Assembly (NCBI GenBank): GCA_014323675.1
Contig: JACONN010000002.1
Span: 248,001-312,000, forward strand
Length of the DNA: 64,000 bases
Source: Hormoscilla sp. GM7CHS1pb
GTDB taxonomy: Bacteria > Cyanobacteriota > Cyanobacteriia > Cyanobacteriales > Desertifilaceae
Direction: 5' to 3'
Below are positions 17,675-27,172 of this stretch, one piece after another (position 1 is the first letter of the stretch; each line of letters begins with the position of its first letter). The position numbers and the translations under genes are program-made. The notes beneath the pieces were generated by a model. The model had not been told where the DNA came from, ran no database searches, and worked only from the letters and a program-made list of their open reading frames with translations.

Positions 17675-18132
17675 TGGCTCTACTACTTTTGCCGGACGGA
17701 GAAACCTTTGCTACAGGCGCAATTCGTTATGATTATGCTCCTGCAACTCCTAGTGAAACCACCAATCGGATTATTTTACTTGTGAAAATCGAAGGGATCA
17801 AAACTGAAGCTGTCCTTGATACAGGCGCACCTTATCCGATAATCGCACCTAGAATTGCTAGACAGGCCCGATTGGACCGCGTTACTCCCCTGGAAAGATT
17901 AACCATGCTGATTAGAGGGATGCGACTAGAGGGGAGTGTGATTCGTCTGACTATAACTTTGCCCCATGACGAGGGCGAAGATTTGGATGTAGATGCTACG
18001 GCGTTTATTCCTGATGTCGAGGAATACTGGGGAAATTTTCCCTCGTTTATCGGTCAAATTGGTTTTCTCGAAAGAATTTGCTACGCGGTTAATCCATCTA
18101 CCGATACCTTTTATTTTGGTCCGCTGACTTGA
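17674..18132 (+). CDS. Retropepsin-like aspartic protease
   Basis: This 152-residue protein has the single-domain pepsin-like pattern: an initial strand, KTEAVLDTGAPYPIIAP with the catalytic D-T-G at about 50-52, a middle flap region and a late hydrophobic-hydrophobic-G motif (FIGQIGFLER). Retropepsins work as homodimers. Bacterial examples of this size are mostly uncharacterised proteases. It overlaps the preceding gene by one base, which implies a functional pair with the DUF5678-like protein. Confidence 0.75.
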   Translation: MALLLLPDGETFATGAIRYDYAPATPSETTNRIILLVKIEGIKTEAVLDTGAPYPIIAPRIARQARLDRVTPLERLTMLIRGMRLEGSVIRLTITLPHDEGEDLDVDATAFIPDVEEYWGNFPSFIGQIGFLERICYAVNPSTDTFYFGPLT

Positions 18133-18324
18133 GAGGTGAAAAATTAACCATTACCATAGGAGACAATGGTTATCTCTCGTTCCCTGACTCTGGCAGGGAA
18201 CAGAAGAGGCTCTGCTTCCGCCGGAACTAGCAATGAGGGGAAATATGATGCTCTTCAAACCCCGATCGGGACGATAATAAGATATAATTTACGAGAGATA
18301 TAATTCACAAATCAAACAGTACCG

Positions 18325-18431
18325 ATGACAGTCAAAGAATTAGAAACACAGCTACTTGGCTTAACGCAGAGAAAGCTGAAGCCATCCAGATATTAGAGGC
18401 TGTTTTAAAAGTTTGTGAAGGTAAAAAATTA
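18325..18431 (+). pseudogene. Remnant of a small antitoxin-like gene
   Basis: ATG at 18325 gives MTVKELETQLLGL, then shifts frame and continues as NAEKAEAIQILEAVLKVCEG. The start resembles short addiction-module or Uma2-associated proteins beginning with x-x-x-E-L-E-x-Q-L-L. It runs straight into an IS remnant on the opposite strand. Confidence 0.45.
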
Positions 18432-18434
18432 TGC

Positions 18435-18625
18435 TCAGCGCCTCCCCATGAGTCTAATCATTGAAATATAAACCATCTGAACTGAAGTTTCTCTCAGGTG
18501 CTCATAATCTTTACTTAATCTGCGATACCAATTGAGCCAGCCGAAAGTGCGTTCCACAACGAGCGCGCTTTTTGAGTAAAACAAAGCATGAAAGCCTGTT
18601 CCGGTCGCAACACAACCATCAATAA
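18435..18625 (-). pseudogene. IS5-family transposase, C-terminal remnant
   Basis: The reverse frame reads [20 protein letters not shown], the conserved end of IS5-type DDE transposases containing the catalytic Glu. It is preceded in another frame by VVLRPEQAF. The stop is at 18435-18437. The rest of the element is gone. Confidence 0.8.
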
Positions 18626-18649
18626 GTCCCGCAGTCTGCTCATTGTGGT

Positions 18650-19160
18650 CTAGTACCTATACGAACTTCCGACCTTGTCCAGAGATACCACCCTGCTGCG
18701 CGCTTCCGGCAGCATGGGTGTCCTTCTCGAATGACACGAATGGCTAGTCTGTCCCAATATCTGGAGGGGATGTATCTCTGCTCCTTGCTCTTGTCCCAGG
18801 AGCGCAGTGCTCGGCACACAGGAGACATTGAGGCGAGAAGACTCTCGGAGACTATCCATCGGTGCTTCTTAGATTTGGCAATAGTCCGGACAGTTTTGGC
18901 TGTACGTAGCTGCGATGTCTCCTGTGTTTGATATCTTTTGCCGTGCTCTTGTCCTGAAGGACTCGGCACGCAAAAGATATCACGAGTCCCCTGGGACAAG
19001 AGCTCTGGCAGAGATATCGAAAAGCCTTGCAGCGTCAGCCTTTCACGATAGTGAATTTTAGGCAAGTTAGCCCTGGGGCAGACATTGAAAAAATAAGGCG
19101 GGAAGGGCTGCAACCCTTGTGTTGTGGTCGATACGAGGGTCTAAAAACTGTCCGGAGTAT
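18650..19160. repeat. Composite of hairpin repeats downstream of clpC
   Basis: No gene is supported here. There is a large hairpin at 18929-18976 (GATATCTTTTGC paired with GCAAAAGATATC, one bulge) whose loop holds the 24-base repeat shared with 756-779. GTCCGGACAGTTTT at 18887 is answered by AAAACTGTCCGG at 19145, enclosing about 260 bases as in a MITE. Both frames here are repeat-derived. Confidence 0.6.
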
Positions 19161-19168
19161 TGAAAGAG

Positions 19169-21650
19169 CTAATCAGCCACTTTAGATAGCAGAACTGGTT
19201 CCTTCTTCTCGGGAGCCAGTACCTTCACTGCGCCGTTTTCATCCACATCAACGACAACAGTATCTCCATCTTTAATGCGACCGGAAAGAATTTCCTCGGC
19301 CAAGCTATCTTCCAACAAGCGCATAATTGCTCGCCGCAGAGGTCGGGCCCCGTAGGCCGGGTTGTAGCCCTCTTCCACCAGGCGTTCTTTGAACTTCTCC
19401 GTCACTTCCAGAGTAATACCCTGTTCTGTAAGACGTCCAAAGACTTCATTGAGCAGGATCGCGGCTATTTCCTTCACCTCTTCCTTCGACAACTGACGGA
19501 AGACGATAATCTCGTCCAGGCGGTTGAGGAACTCTGGCCGGAAATACTGCTTGAGTTCTTCATTCACCAGAGAACGAATGCGGTTGTACTGAGCATCGGC
19601 TGTATTTTCCTCAAACTCAAAGCCCAAACCGCCACCACCTTTTTCAATCACCTTCGACCCGATGTTGGAGGTCATAATCAGTAAGGTGTTCTTAAAGTCC
19701 ACCGTGCGCCCCTTAGCATCCGTCAGCCGGCCATCCTCCAGGATTTGCAGCAGCATATTGAACACATCTGGGTGGGCTTTTTCGATTTCATCGAACAGCA
19801 CCACCGTGTAGGGGCGACGGCGCACTGCTTCCGTCAGCTGACCGCCTTCGTTGTAACCCACGTACCCTGGGGGAGAACCGATCAGCTTGGATACCGTGTG
19901 ACGTTCCATGTACTCCGACATGTCTAGACGAATCATCGCCTCTTCCGAACCGAAGAAATAGGCCGCCAGAGCTTTAGTCAGTTCTGTTTTACCCACACCG
20001 GTAGGACCGGAGAAGATAAAGCTGGCGATCGGGCGATTGGGGTTTTTCAATCCCACCCGGGCGCGACGAATAGCGCGAGAGACCGCCTTAACTGCATCGT
20101 CCTGACCGATCAGGCGCTGGTGGAGAGTATCCTCCATGTGCAGTAGCTTTTCGGATTCCGACTCCGTCAGCTTTTTCACCGGTACTCCCGTCCAAGATGC
20201 CACAATATGGGCGATATCCTCCTCAGTTACCATCGGAGAGTCTGAGTCGGAATTATTCTCCTGTTCCGTCTTTTTCGCCGACGCGATCGCCTTAATCTCG
20301 CTTTTTATTTCCATTTCCCGATCGCGCAGTTCTCCTGCCCTGTCAAAATCCTGAGAGCGGACTGCATCGTCCTTTTGCTTTAGCACCTGACGCAGTTCCT
20401 TGTCAAGTTCTTTTGCTGCTGGGGGCAATTGAGAATTTATCAGTCGGACCCGGGAACCTGCTTCATCGATCAAATCTATTGCCTTATCTGGCAAATAGCG
20501 GTCTGAGATATAGCGGTCTGACAGTTTTTGCTGCCGCTTCCAGGGCCGCATCTAATATTTTCAGCTTGTGATGCTGCTCGTAGCGTTCCCGCAGACCGTG
20601 TAAAATCTCAATCGTTTCTTCCACAGAAGGTTCTCCCACCATCACCGGTTGGAACCTGCGTTCTAGAGCTGCATCCCGTTCAATATGCTTGCGGTACTCG
20701 TCCAGGGTTGTCGCGCCGATACATTGCAGTTCCCCCCGGGCCAAAGCTGGCTTGAGAATATTCGCCGCATCGATCGCCCCTTCTGCCGCCCCTGCACCGA
20801 TCAGGGTATGGACTTCATCTATCACCAGGATGATATTGCCTACCGAGCGAATTTCATCCATAATTTTTTTCAGGCGTTCTTCAAACTCGCCTCGATACTT
20901 CGTCCCTGCCACCAGCAAGCCAATATCGAGAGTCACCACCCGCTTTTCTTCCAGGATATCGGGGATCTCATTTTCGGCAATGCGTTGGGCCAGACCTTCC
21001 GCGATCGCCGTTTTCCCCACCCCTGGTTCGCCAATCAGCACCGGGTTATTCTTAGTCCGGCGTCCCAGGATTTGGATCACCCGTTCAATTTCCTGCTGGC
21101 GACCGACAACCGGGTCCAGCTTACCCTCACCTGCCATTTGAGTCAGGTTAGAGCCGAATTCATCGAGAGTTGGCGTTTTCGTGCGACCGCCGCCACCACC
21201 CGCCGTCACCTCAGCCGTTTCGCCCAGCATGCGAATCACTTGAGTCCGCGCCTTAGACAGGTCAACTCCCAGGTTTTCCAGCACCCTGGCCGCCACACCT
21301 TCCCCTTCCCGGATCAGACCCAGAAGCAAATGTTCCGTGCCAATGTAGTTATGACCCAGTTGGCGGGCTTCTTCCAGGGATAATTCCAGTACCCGCTTCG
21401 CTCTGGGGGTAAAAGGAATTTCCACAGCGACAAAACCCGAGCCTCTACCAATGATTTTTTCTACCTCAATCCTGGCGTCCTTGAGGTTGACGCCCATAGA
21501 TTTTAGTACCTTGGCAGCGACGCCGGTTCCTTCGCCAATCAGACCCAAGAGGATCTGCTCTGTACCTACGAAGTTGTGACCCAGGCGGCGTGCTTCCTCC
21601 TGAGCCAGCATGATTACCTTAATAGCTTTTTCTGTGAACCGTTCAAACAT
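19169..21650 (-). CDS. clpC: ClpC, ATP-dependent Clp protease ATPase (one-base frameshift)
   Basis: ClpC unfolds substrates for the ClpP/ClpR protease and is essential in cyanobacteria. The start at 21650 gives [11 protein letters not shown], the family start. Two Clp-N repeats, AAA1 (Walker A GEPGVGKT), a middle region with two coiled helices, AAA2 ([15 protein letters not shown]) and the C-terminal domain are all present, about 826 residues. As given, it is cut in two near residue 375: the run at 20525-20529 has five T (A on the coding strand) where four would give [13 protein letters not shown] in frame. Everything else is conserved, so a sequencing indel is likelier than a dead gene. Confidence 0.95.
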
Positions 21651-22493
21651 GGCGTCTTTCCATCGGCTATTTTTTTTCTGAGTCGGTCGTTGGCAATTTG
21701 CATTCTTTGGGTCCGGGCAGTCCATAGGCTGCTTCCCATTAAGATGATATTAGCATAGGTTAATGAAAGCATTGTTGTAGGGCTTCCCAAAGTTGATGGG
21801 GGGATTCCCGCCTGAGGTGGTGTCTGTTTTTGACAAAAATCCCCTGCATTGGACATCTACTAGTAGCTGGCGGATCGTCCGACCGACCGCATTAAGCAAT
21901 TCAAAATTCAAAATTCTCTCATTCAAAATGGGGAAAGTCATTGATAGGAAGGGTTTCAGCCTTTGGATCCAGGCAATTTCAATGGGCGACAGCTTATCGG
22001 GCTTGAGGTCAAAACCATGAATTATCAGCCAGTGGCTCCTCTCGGGTCTGGCTTCTGTATACAGGTAACCGGGAGCTTGTGATTATGTCGGCGCCGTCTG
22101 ATTAGCTTACCCCCGCCCCCTCACTACCGAAAAGTGGGGCTATACAAACTCTACCGGTTAAGTCCCATCAACCTCACCACCCATCTAAGCAATTGCGCTC
22201 ATTCTCTCATTCAGCAATGAGATATTGGGAAAGCCTCTTAGAGCAAAGGTTTCAGCTCTTGGGCCGTAGCAATGTAAATGCGCGACAGCTTATGGGTGGA
22301 TACTCTCAGGTCTGGCTTCTGGGTACAAGTGGCTCAAAGCTTGTGATTCAGGGGGGTTTTCGCCATCCGCCACCCTGATCTAAAATCAAGCTTATTTGCT
22401 CACTTTGTTAGCTTTTCCTTTTGTCCCACAAGGCAACGCTAACTATCAATCCCCCCAGCGGAGCCGCCCGAACCCTAAAGGGCCGCTTCTCGA
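21651..22493. repeat. Gap with a diverged direct repeat
   Basis: Two related blocks, about 21905-22085 and 22195-22350, share ATTCTCTCATTCA, GGGAAAG, GGTTTCAGC, GCGACAGCTTAT, TCTGGCTTCTG and AGCTTGTGATT in the same order. They are diverged copies of an unknown element. Short frames here show no family signal. The promoter of clpC should lie in 21651-21800. Confidence 0.55.
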
Positions 22494-22557
22494 CGTGCCG
22501 AACAATTAGCGCAATACTTACAGACTCTGGGAATAGATCCCGATACCATTAACTGAT
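22494..22557 (+). pseudogene. 3' remnant of a Uma2 gene
   Basis: CGTGCCGAACAATTAGCGC to the ATTAACTGATA stop repeats the last about 20 codons of the Uma2 genes at 22715 and 27173 (QLAQYLQ, then LGIDPDTIN). The rest is missing. Confidence 0.85.
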
Positions 22558-22714
22558 AGAGCGCGATCGCACCTGGCGCTCTATCAGTTGTCAGCGGTCA
22601 GTCCACCGGTTGGCGCTTGCCCACACGCTTCGCTACGCGATCGCCCTCTTGACCAACTGGTGCCAGACCGCAAATTCCGTGCTAAGATCGGAGCGTTGAT
22701 GTGAGGGAAAAAAT

Positions 22715-23530
22715 ATGGTAGATTCCACAGTTGATGTCAATCCAAAGACCCTGACCTTTGCCGAATACCTAGAGTATACCGGAAAACCGGGTGTGCTGTA
22801 CGAACTCTATCGCGGTCAATTGATCGAAATGCCAACACCGACAGGTTTACACAAATTAATTTGTAAATTTTTAATCCAAGAGTTTCTGCGCTACTTGGTA
22901 TCGGCAAACTTAAACTTAGTAGCGATAGACTTGACGGGAGTGAGAACGGAAAAAACTACATCTCGGATACCAGATGTAGTCGTTCTTATCAAAAGTATTT
23001 GGAAAAATGTTTGCGCTCGCAAACAAGCAGCAGTGCTGGACTTTGAGGAAAAACCCCTCTTAGTAGTAGAAGTGACTGCTCAAAATTGGCGTGATGACTA
23101 CTCAACCAAACTTGCTGAATACTCGCGCCTGGATATTCCGGAGTATTGGATCGTAGACCCCGAGCGGTCCCGGGTGCGGTTGTGTAGTAAAATTTCCGGA
23201 GAAGAAAGTTACGCCGAGCGGGATTTTTTGCCAGGAGATGAAGTCAATAGCGCGCAATTTCCGGGATTAATATTACCGGTAGATCGAATACTAGACCCGC
23301 CGGATGTAGACTATTTGGTCCGAGAAGAACTCAGACTGCGACAAGAACTAGAAGAACTCAAAGGGCAACTAAATGCAGAACGTCAACGTGCTGAGGCAGA
23401 AGAGCGCACGTCTGAGGCAGAGCGCACGTCTGAGGCCGCAGAGCGCACGTCTGAGGCAGAACGTCAACGTGCCGAACAATTAGCGCAATACTTACAGGCT
23501 CTCGGAATAGATCCCGATACCATTAACTGA
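22715..23530 (+). CDS. Uma2-family (DUF820) PD-(D/E)XK nuclease, copy A
   Basis: This 271-residue protein has a Uma2 nuclease core at about 10-190: TFAEYLEY; the strand SRIPDVVVL with the first catalytic Asp; and PLLVVEVTAQNW (E-V), then YSTKLAEYSRLDIPEYWIVDP. A helical, highly charged tail of repeated ERTSEAE / ERQRAE units follows and ends ALGIDPDTIN. The family is vastly expanded in cyanobacteria; its role is unproven, and mobile-element or defence functions are suggested. A second copy is at 27173-28030. The ATG at 22715 follows GAGGGAAAAAAT. Confidence 0.9.
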   Translation: MVDSTVDVNPKTLTFAEYLEYTGKPGVLYELYRGQLIEMPTPTGLHKLICKFLIQEFLRYLVSANLNLVAIDLTGVRTEKTTSRIPDVVVLIKSIWKNVCARKQAAVLDFEEKPLLVVEVTAQNWRDDYSTKLAEYSRLDIPEYWIVDPERSRVRLCSKISGEESYAERDFLPGDEVNSAQFPGLILPVDRILDPPDVDYLVREELRLRQELEELKGQLNAERQRAEAEERTSEAERTSEAAERTSEAERQRAEQLAQYLQALGIDPDTIN

Positions 23531-23765
23531 TATATCCCGATCGCACCCCCGATCTCCAGGGGCTGTCAGCGGTGAAGCGAACTTCTCACACTTGTGATCA
23601 ACCTGGAGCGATCGTCGCAATAGTTTTATTGGCCCAGTCGCCATGGCTCCGGAGCGAGGGACTGTTGCGATCGTAGACTTATGCCAAGCGATCGCTTTTC
23701 GTTAAAAAAGTTGTTTCAACTGGAAAGTATAGTAAAATCATCATGGTTGCGATCGCAATTAAATT

Positions 23766-23864
23766 ATGGAAGTTCAACCAAGGGAGATTCGATGTTTCCT
23801 TTGTGGAGGAGATAAAAGCACTCAACAAGAATATCAGTCAAGCAATAAAATACTGGAGGGATGA
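23766..23864 (+). pseudogene. HigB-type toxin with internal deletion, copy A
   Basis: A 32-codon frame reads MEVQPREIRC joined to FLCGGDKSTQQ, then shifts frame (continuing as ISQAIKYWRDD). These are the first and last segments of Gp49/HigB-like RelE-superfamily toxins, normally about 100 residues, with about 70 central residues missing. It sits directly before the HigA-like antitoxin, the normal HigBA order. Copy B (28266) has the same deletion, so the deletion is older than the duplication. Confidence 0.65.
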
Positions 23865-23869
23865 CAGAC

Positions 23870-24319
23870 TTGAAAGTGCCTACTAGCGATCGCTACCGCG
23901 ATTTCCAAATTGAATGTCTCAAAAACCCAGAACACGCAGCGGCTTATATTGAGGCAATCTTAGAAGAGGAAGACCCGGAACCACAACTGTTACGCAATGC
24001 ACTGAGAAAAGTTATTGAAGCTCGTTTTCCCTCGAAACTTCTGTCGGAAAATGATGAATTACTGCATCAGCGACTGGATGCAATGTTGACAAAAAGCGGT
24101 TGTGGGGAAATTTATGCTTTGGTCGAATTTTTGGATGCAGTGGATTTGAAGTTAACTATTCCTTTGAAGGCTAATAGGATGAAAAATAATAGAGTGCCGA
24201 CAAGCGATCGCTGGCGAGATGCACTAATCGAATCCCTTAAAGACCAAATATTTCATAAGATTAGCATAATCAATTTGAGTTCGTCGAGCAGTTACTTCTA
24301 CGTGCCTCCAAGCAGTTAA
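23870..24319 (+). CDS. HigA-like antitoxin with foreign C-terminus
   Basis: The core (VPTSDRYRDF, then LKNPEHAAAYIEAILEEEDPE, then a short helix-turn-helix-like part ending EFLDAVDLKL) matches antidote proteins paired with Gp49-type HigB toxins. The TTG start at 23870 is preferred: it follows GGAGGG by 9 bases and is the only in-frame start kept in copy B; the ATG at 23861 touches the Shine-Dalgarno. After about residue 107 a second N-terminus begins (VPTSDRWRDALIESLKD) and is cut at 24241 by an IS630 remnant, so the last about 25 residues are IS-encoded. Confidence 0.65.
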   Translation: MKVPTSDRYRDFQIECLKNPEHAAAYIEAILEEEDPEPQLLRNALRKVIEARFPSKLLSENDELLHQRLDAMLTKSGCGEIYALVEFLDAVDLKLTIPLKANRMKNNRVPTSDRWRDALIESLKDQIFHKISIINLSSSSSYFYVPPSS

Positions 24320-25085
24320 CGGTTCAAAAAACATGAATAAATTACTAACTCCTTCTCGCTGATATTCATAATCAAAGCGTTCCGGTTGTCCGGGTTCAGC
24401 AGGAATGGGCCTTCTCGTTTCTGAAATTAGCTGTTTGCAACATTCATCAAAACAAACCAGGGGATAATGGATCATAAGCACGGGTATAGAGGTCTAAAAC
24501 TTCTTCCATCTGGCAAACAAATTCGGCACTTTCTTGAGGAGGAATTACCCAACATTCCTGCAACCAAGGTTTAAGTTCGTTTTTTTTAATACCTGTCGTA
24601 CTGTTTCATGAGAAATGCTTTCTACATATCCTAAAACTACCATTTGGTCGGCGAGGAGTCGTAAAGTCCAACGACTATACCCAGTCGGCGCTTGGCTGCA
24701 AGCTAATGCTATTAAATGAGCTGAGGCTTCCCCATCAATACGCCGTAACTGAGATGAGGGGTTCCGACGGGGGGTTAATGCTTTTTCTAAACCCTCTTCT
24801 ACAAACCTTTGTCTTACTCTTTCAATGGTTCTAGTACTAATGTTCAAAGCTTTGCTAATTTCACTATCTGTCCACCCTCCATCGGTTTGATTAATATCTG
24901 CCTTGAGTATGATGCGAGCATGATTAATTTTCTTGGCCGCCGCTTTTCCTGTTGTGGTTAGCTTTTCTAGACTTTGGCGTTCTTCTTCCGTTAGGGAGAC
25001 TATATATCGTTTGGCTGGCATGGTTTGGAACTCTTTTTTCTCTTTCCTTCTCTTATCCGTCATCATTGCCTTGACAGACCACTAT
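24224..25085 (-). mobile_element. IS630-family element, decayed, one end with TIR
   Basis: Transposase frames at 24545-25066 and 24224-24481 belong to one gene. The upstream end carries CTTGACAGACCAC (25073-25085), the same terminal sequence that bounds the 92-bp MITE at 41347-41438. The other end is missing: the transposase is cut at about 24241 where the HigA-like gene resumes. Confidence 0.75.
24241..25066 (-). pseudogene. IS630-family transposase (two frameshifts, 3' truncated)
   Basis: The N-terminal part has the Tc1/mariner-like helix-turn-helix (WTDSEISKALNISTRTIERVRQ) and YSRWTLRLLADQ. After an A8 run (24580-24587) the frame must change to continue ELKPWLQECWVIPPQ. A second shift precedes PLVCFDECCKQLISE, which carries the first DDE Asp; the C-terminal Asp/Glu region is lost. 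Some IS630 elements use frameshifting at such A-runs, but the second break and the truncation make this copy inactive. Confidence 0.8.
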
Positions 25086-25553
25086 TATATTGTCAGTGTA
25101 AGCAGTTGCGGGCTGTAACAGCATTTCCCCGATCGCTCCTAATATTTACAGTGGTGATCGCACGACTGCTGCTACAGAGCTTGTGTACGTAATAGTTGGC
25201 TCAACAAAATGGCGGGTGGGCTAAATGCTTGCTTGTAGTATCGTGTCACATTGTAGTGACAGTTATCAATAACCAGTTGGTGCTTTCGCAATAAGCGCTC
25301 GCTCGACCAATGGCAGAGTCCCATTACAGTCCCATTACAGTCCCATTCTATTTCACCCATTAGGTTGTCAGTGTAGGCAATTGCGGACTGTAACTATCTG
25401 GCGATCTCGCTTTGAGAGGGCTAATCGAACGCTGATCGCCAGTGGATCGGCGTTACTCATATAATCATGGATCTGGAGCTTACAAAATTTAAAAGGGCGC
25501 ACCAAAACAGTGCGTAATTTACTATAAAATAAACATTGCAAGTAGAGGTTAAG
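25086..25553. repeat. Gap with a direct repeat, no gene seen
   Basis: TTGTCAGTGTAAGCAGTTGC followed by GG(G/A)CTGTAAC occurs at 25089 and, with small changes, at 25363. CCCATTACAGTCCCATTACAG microrepeats lie at 25320. The frames at 25172-25672 on the reverse strand show no family signal. Confidence 0.55.
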
Positions 25554-26168
25554 ATGGTACAGACCAAAACTTCTCCACAAATCCAAACCCATAGGATCGA
25601 GTTACCAGCAGCGCTCGCGCTGTACATCACCCAGGACCAGTTTGCAGCCCTAGCAGCAGCAAACCGGGACATGAGATTGGAAAGAACCGCACGAGGAGAA
25701 TTAATTGTGAACCCACCAATTGGCTGGGAAACCGGAGAACGAAACTTCAGTCTTATTGGACAATTCTATCGCTGGTTTGAAGAAAACGAAAATTTGGGTA
25801 AAGCTTTTGACTCTTCAACAGGTTTCATTTTACCCAATGGTGCAAATCGGGCTCCCGATGTATCTTGGGTGAGTCGAGAACGTTGGGATGCACTTACTCC
25901 AGAACAAAAGGGAACTTTTGCCAATATTTGCCCTGATTTTGTTGTCGAGTTACGGTCTAGCTCAGATCGAGTTCAGTCATTGCAAACTAAGATGAGTGAG
26001 TACATCGAAAATGGTACGAGATTGGGCTGGTTAATCGATCCGCAACAAGGACAGGTGGAAATTTATCGACCGGGTTTGGCAGTAGAAGTATTATCCAATC
26101 CTACGGAATTGTCCGGCGAGGACGTATTACCTGGTTTTCGATTAAATTTACGTCGGATGTGGGGTTGA
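25554..26168 (+). CDS. Uma2-family (DUF820) nuclease
   Basis: This 204-residue protein starts at ATG 25554 behind AGAGGTTAAG; a TTG at 25536 is in frame but has no site. Uma2 core motifs are GANRAPDVSWVSRERW (Asp), PDFVVELRSSSDRVQSLQTKM (E-L-R) and EYIENGTRLGWLIDP, followed by the usual C-terminal EVYRP-like end. It is diverged from the two coiled-coil Uma2 copies nearby, so it is a separate family member and not part of the recent duplication. Confidence 0.9.
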   Translation: MVQTKTSPQIQTHRIELPAALALYITQDQFAALAAANRDMRLERTARGELIVNPPIGWETGERNFSLIGQFYRWFEENENLGKAFDSSTGFILPNGANRAPDVSWVSRERWDALTPEQKGTFANICPDFVVELRSSSDRVQSLQTKMSEYIENGTRLGWLIDPQQGQVEIYRPGLAVEVLSNPTELSGEDVLPGFRLNLRRMWG

Positions 26169-27040
26169 AATGCGCCCTACGCCCGTCTCCCCAGCGAGAT
26201 GGTAAAAGAAACCCAGTTTCTGACCTCTGTGCGATCGCTTTGGAATTGGGCACCAGAAATTGGGTGTTTCTGCGCCCGATCTGGTCTGGTCTGGATACCG
26301 AGATCCCGAGTTCGGCATTACGTTGGTAGCCAGTTCAAGCTGAGATCGCTGAGCCCTTAAAGATTACAGTGGCGATCGCACTTGATTTTCTACTGTATTA
26401 ATATAGGTTCAATAGTTGCAAAATATTACACCGGTGATCGGGATTTTGTAAGTAAAATTTACTATCGTCAGATTTCGTCAGGCTTTTTTGGTGAATTTTG
26501 AATTGTCAATATATCAAGTTACAACTTGATTCTACAATAATATAGAGGCCCAGGCGTCGGGCAGATTTCGTCAGATTTCATCAGATTTCGGCAGAGAATG
26601 AGATTGAATGAGATTGAGTGAGATTGAAAGAAATTGAATGGTGATCGCATTCCGTCTATTGTTAATGCCGATGCGTAGATTCCCGTATCGGCAGTCAGCC
26701 CCTGGGGGCTCCGATGGCAACTGCTAGCTAGCCCCTGGGGCTAGCTATTTCTGACTATTTTTCCACAGTTGTAAATCTTGTAAGCTTTGTAGAGCAAGCG
26801 TTATAGCGATTTTAGTTTAATTAGCTTTTTCTATATTTGGGTAACAAACTAATAAAAAAAACATTGAGGAATAGATAAGACGCTAATAGAAAACTCTGGG
26901 AGTGAAAAAAGAAAGCATGTAGCCAGAGCTGTGAGCATGGGGCGATCGGGCTACTCTGCTAATACAGTTTCGGGGATCGCTAGGTGCAGTTGCAACCTGA
27001 GAAAAAGTTTTCTTTGCATGACGGCTTTTGAGAGAACGGC
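26169..27040. repeat. Gap with short tandem repeats and a palindrome
   Basis: No gene is seen. CAGATTTCGT-type units occur three or four times around 26462-26595, followed by GAGATTGAAT-type units at 26600-26640. ATCAAGTTACAACTTGAT (26513) is a palindrome. TAGCTAGCCCCTGGGGCTAG with A (26725-26747) is a strong 11-bp-arm hairpin followed by T-rich sequence and could terminate + strand transcription. Confidence 0.55.
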
Positions 27041-27172
27041 GCGATCGCACCTGGCGCTCTATCAGTTGTCAGCGGTCAGTCCACCGGTGGGCGCTTGCAC
27101 GGGCGATCGCCCTATTGGTGCCAGACTGCAAATTCCGTGCTAAGATCGGAGCGTTGATGTGAGGGAAAAAAT

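Larger units (their letters stand above)
22562..23990. repeat. Uma2 / HigBA-remnant cassette, copy A
   Basis: From GCGCGATCGCACCTGGCGC at 22562 through the Uma2 gene and the HigB remnant into the HigA-like gene, this closely matches 27041-28488. Differences include a 22-base insertion in the leader, a shorter coiled-coil coding repeat and scattered substitutions. Confidence 0.88.

Noticed and set aside
20528-21383. Long + strand frames over clpC
   Set aside because: Shadows of a strongly conserved gene; His/Arg-rich, no homology.
24580-24587. Programmed frameshift at A8 in the IS630 transposase
   Set aside because: Possible for this family, but the same gene has a second unrelated shift and a lost 3' end, so decay explains it as well.
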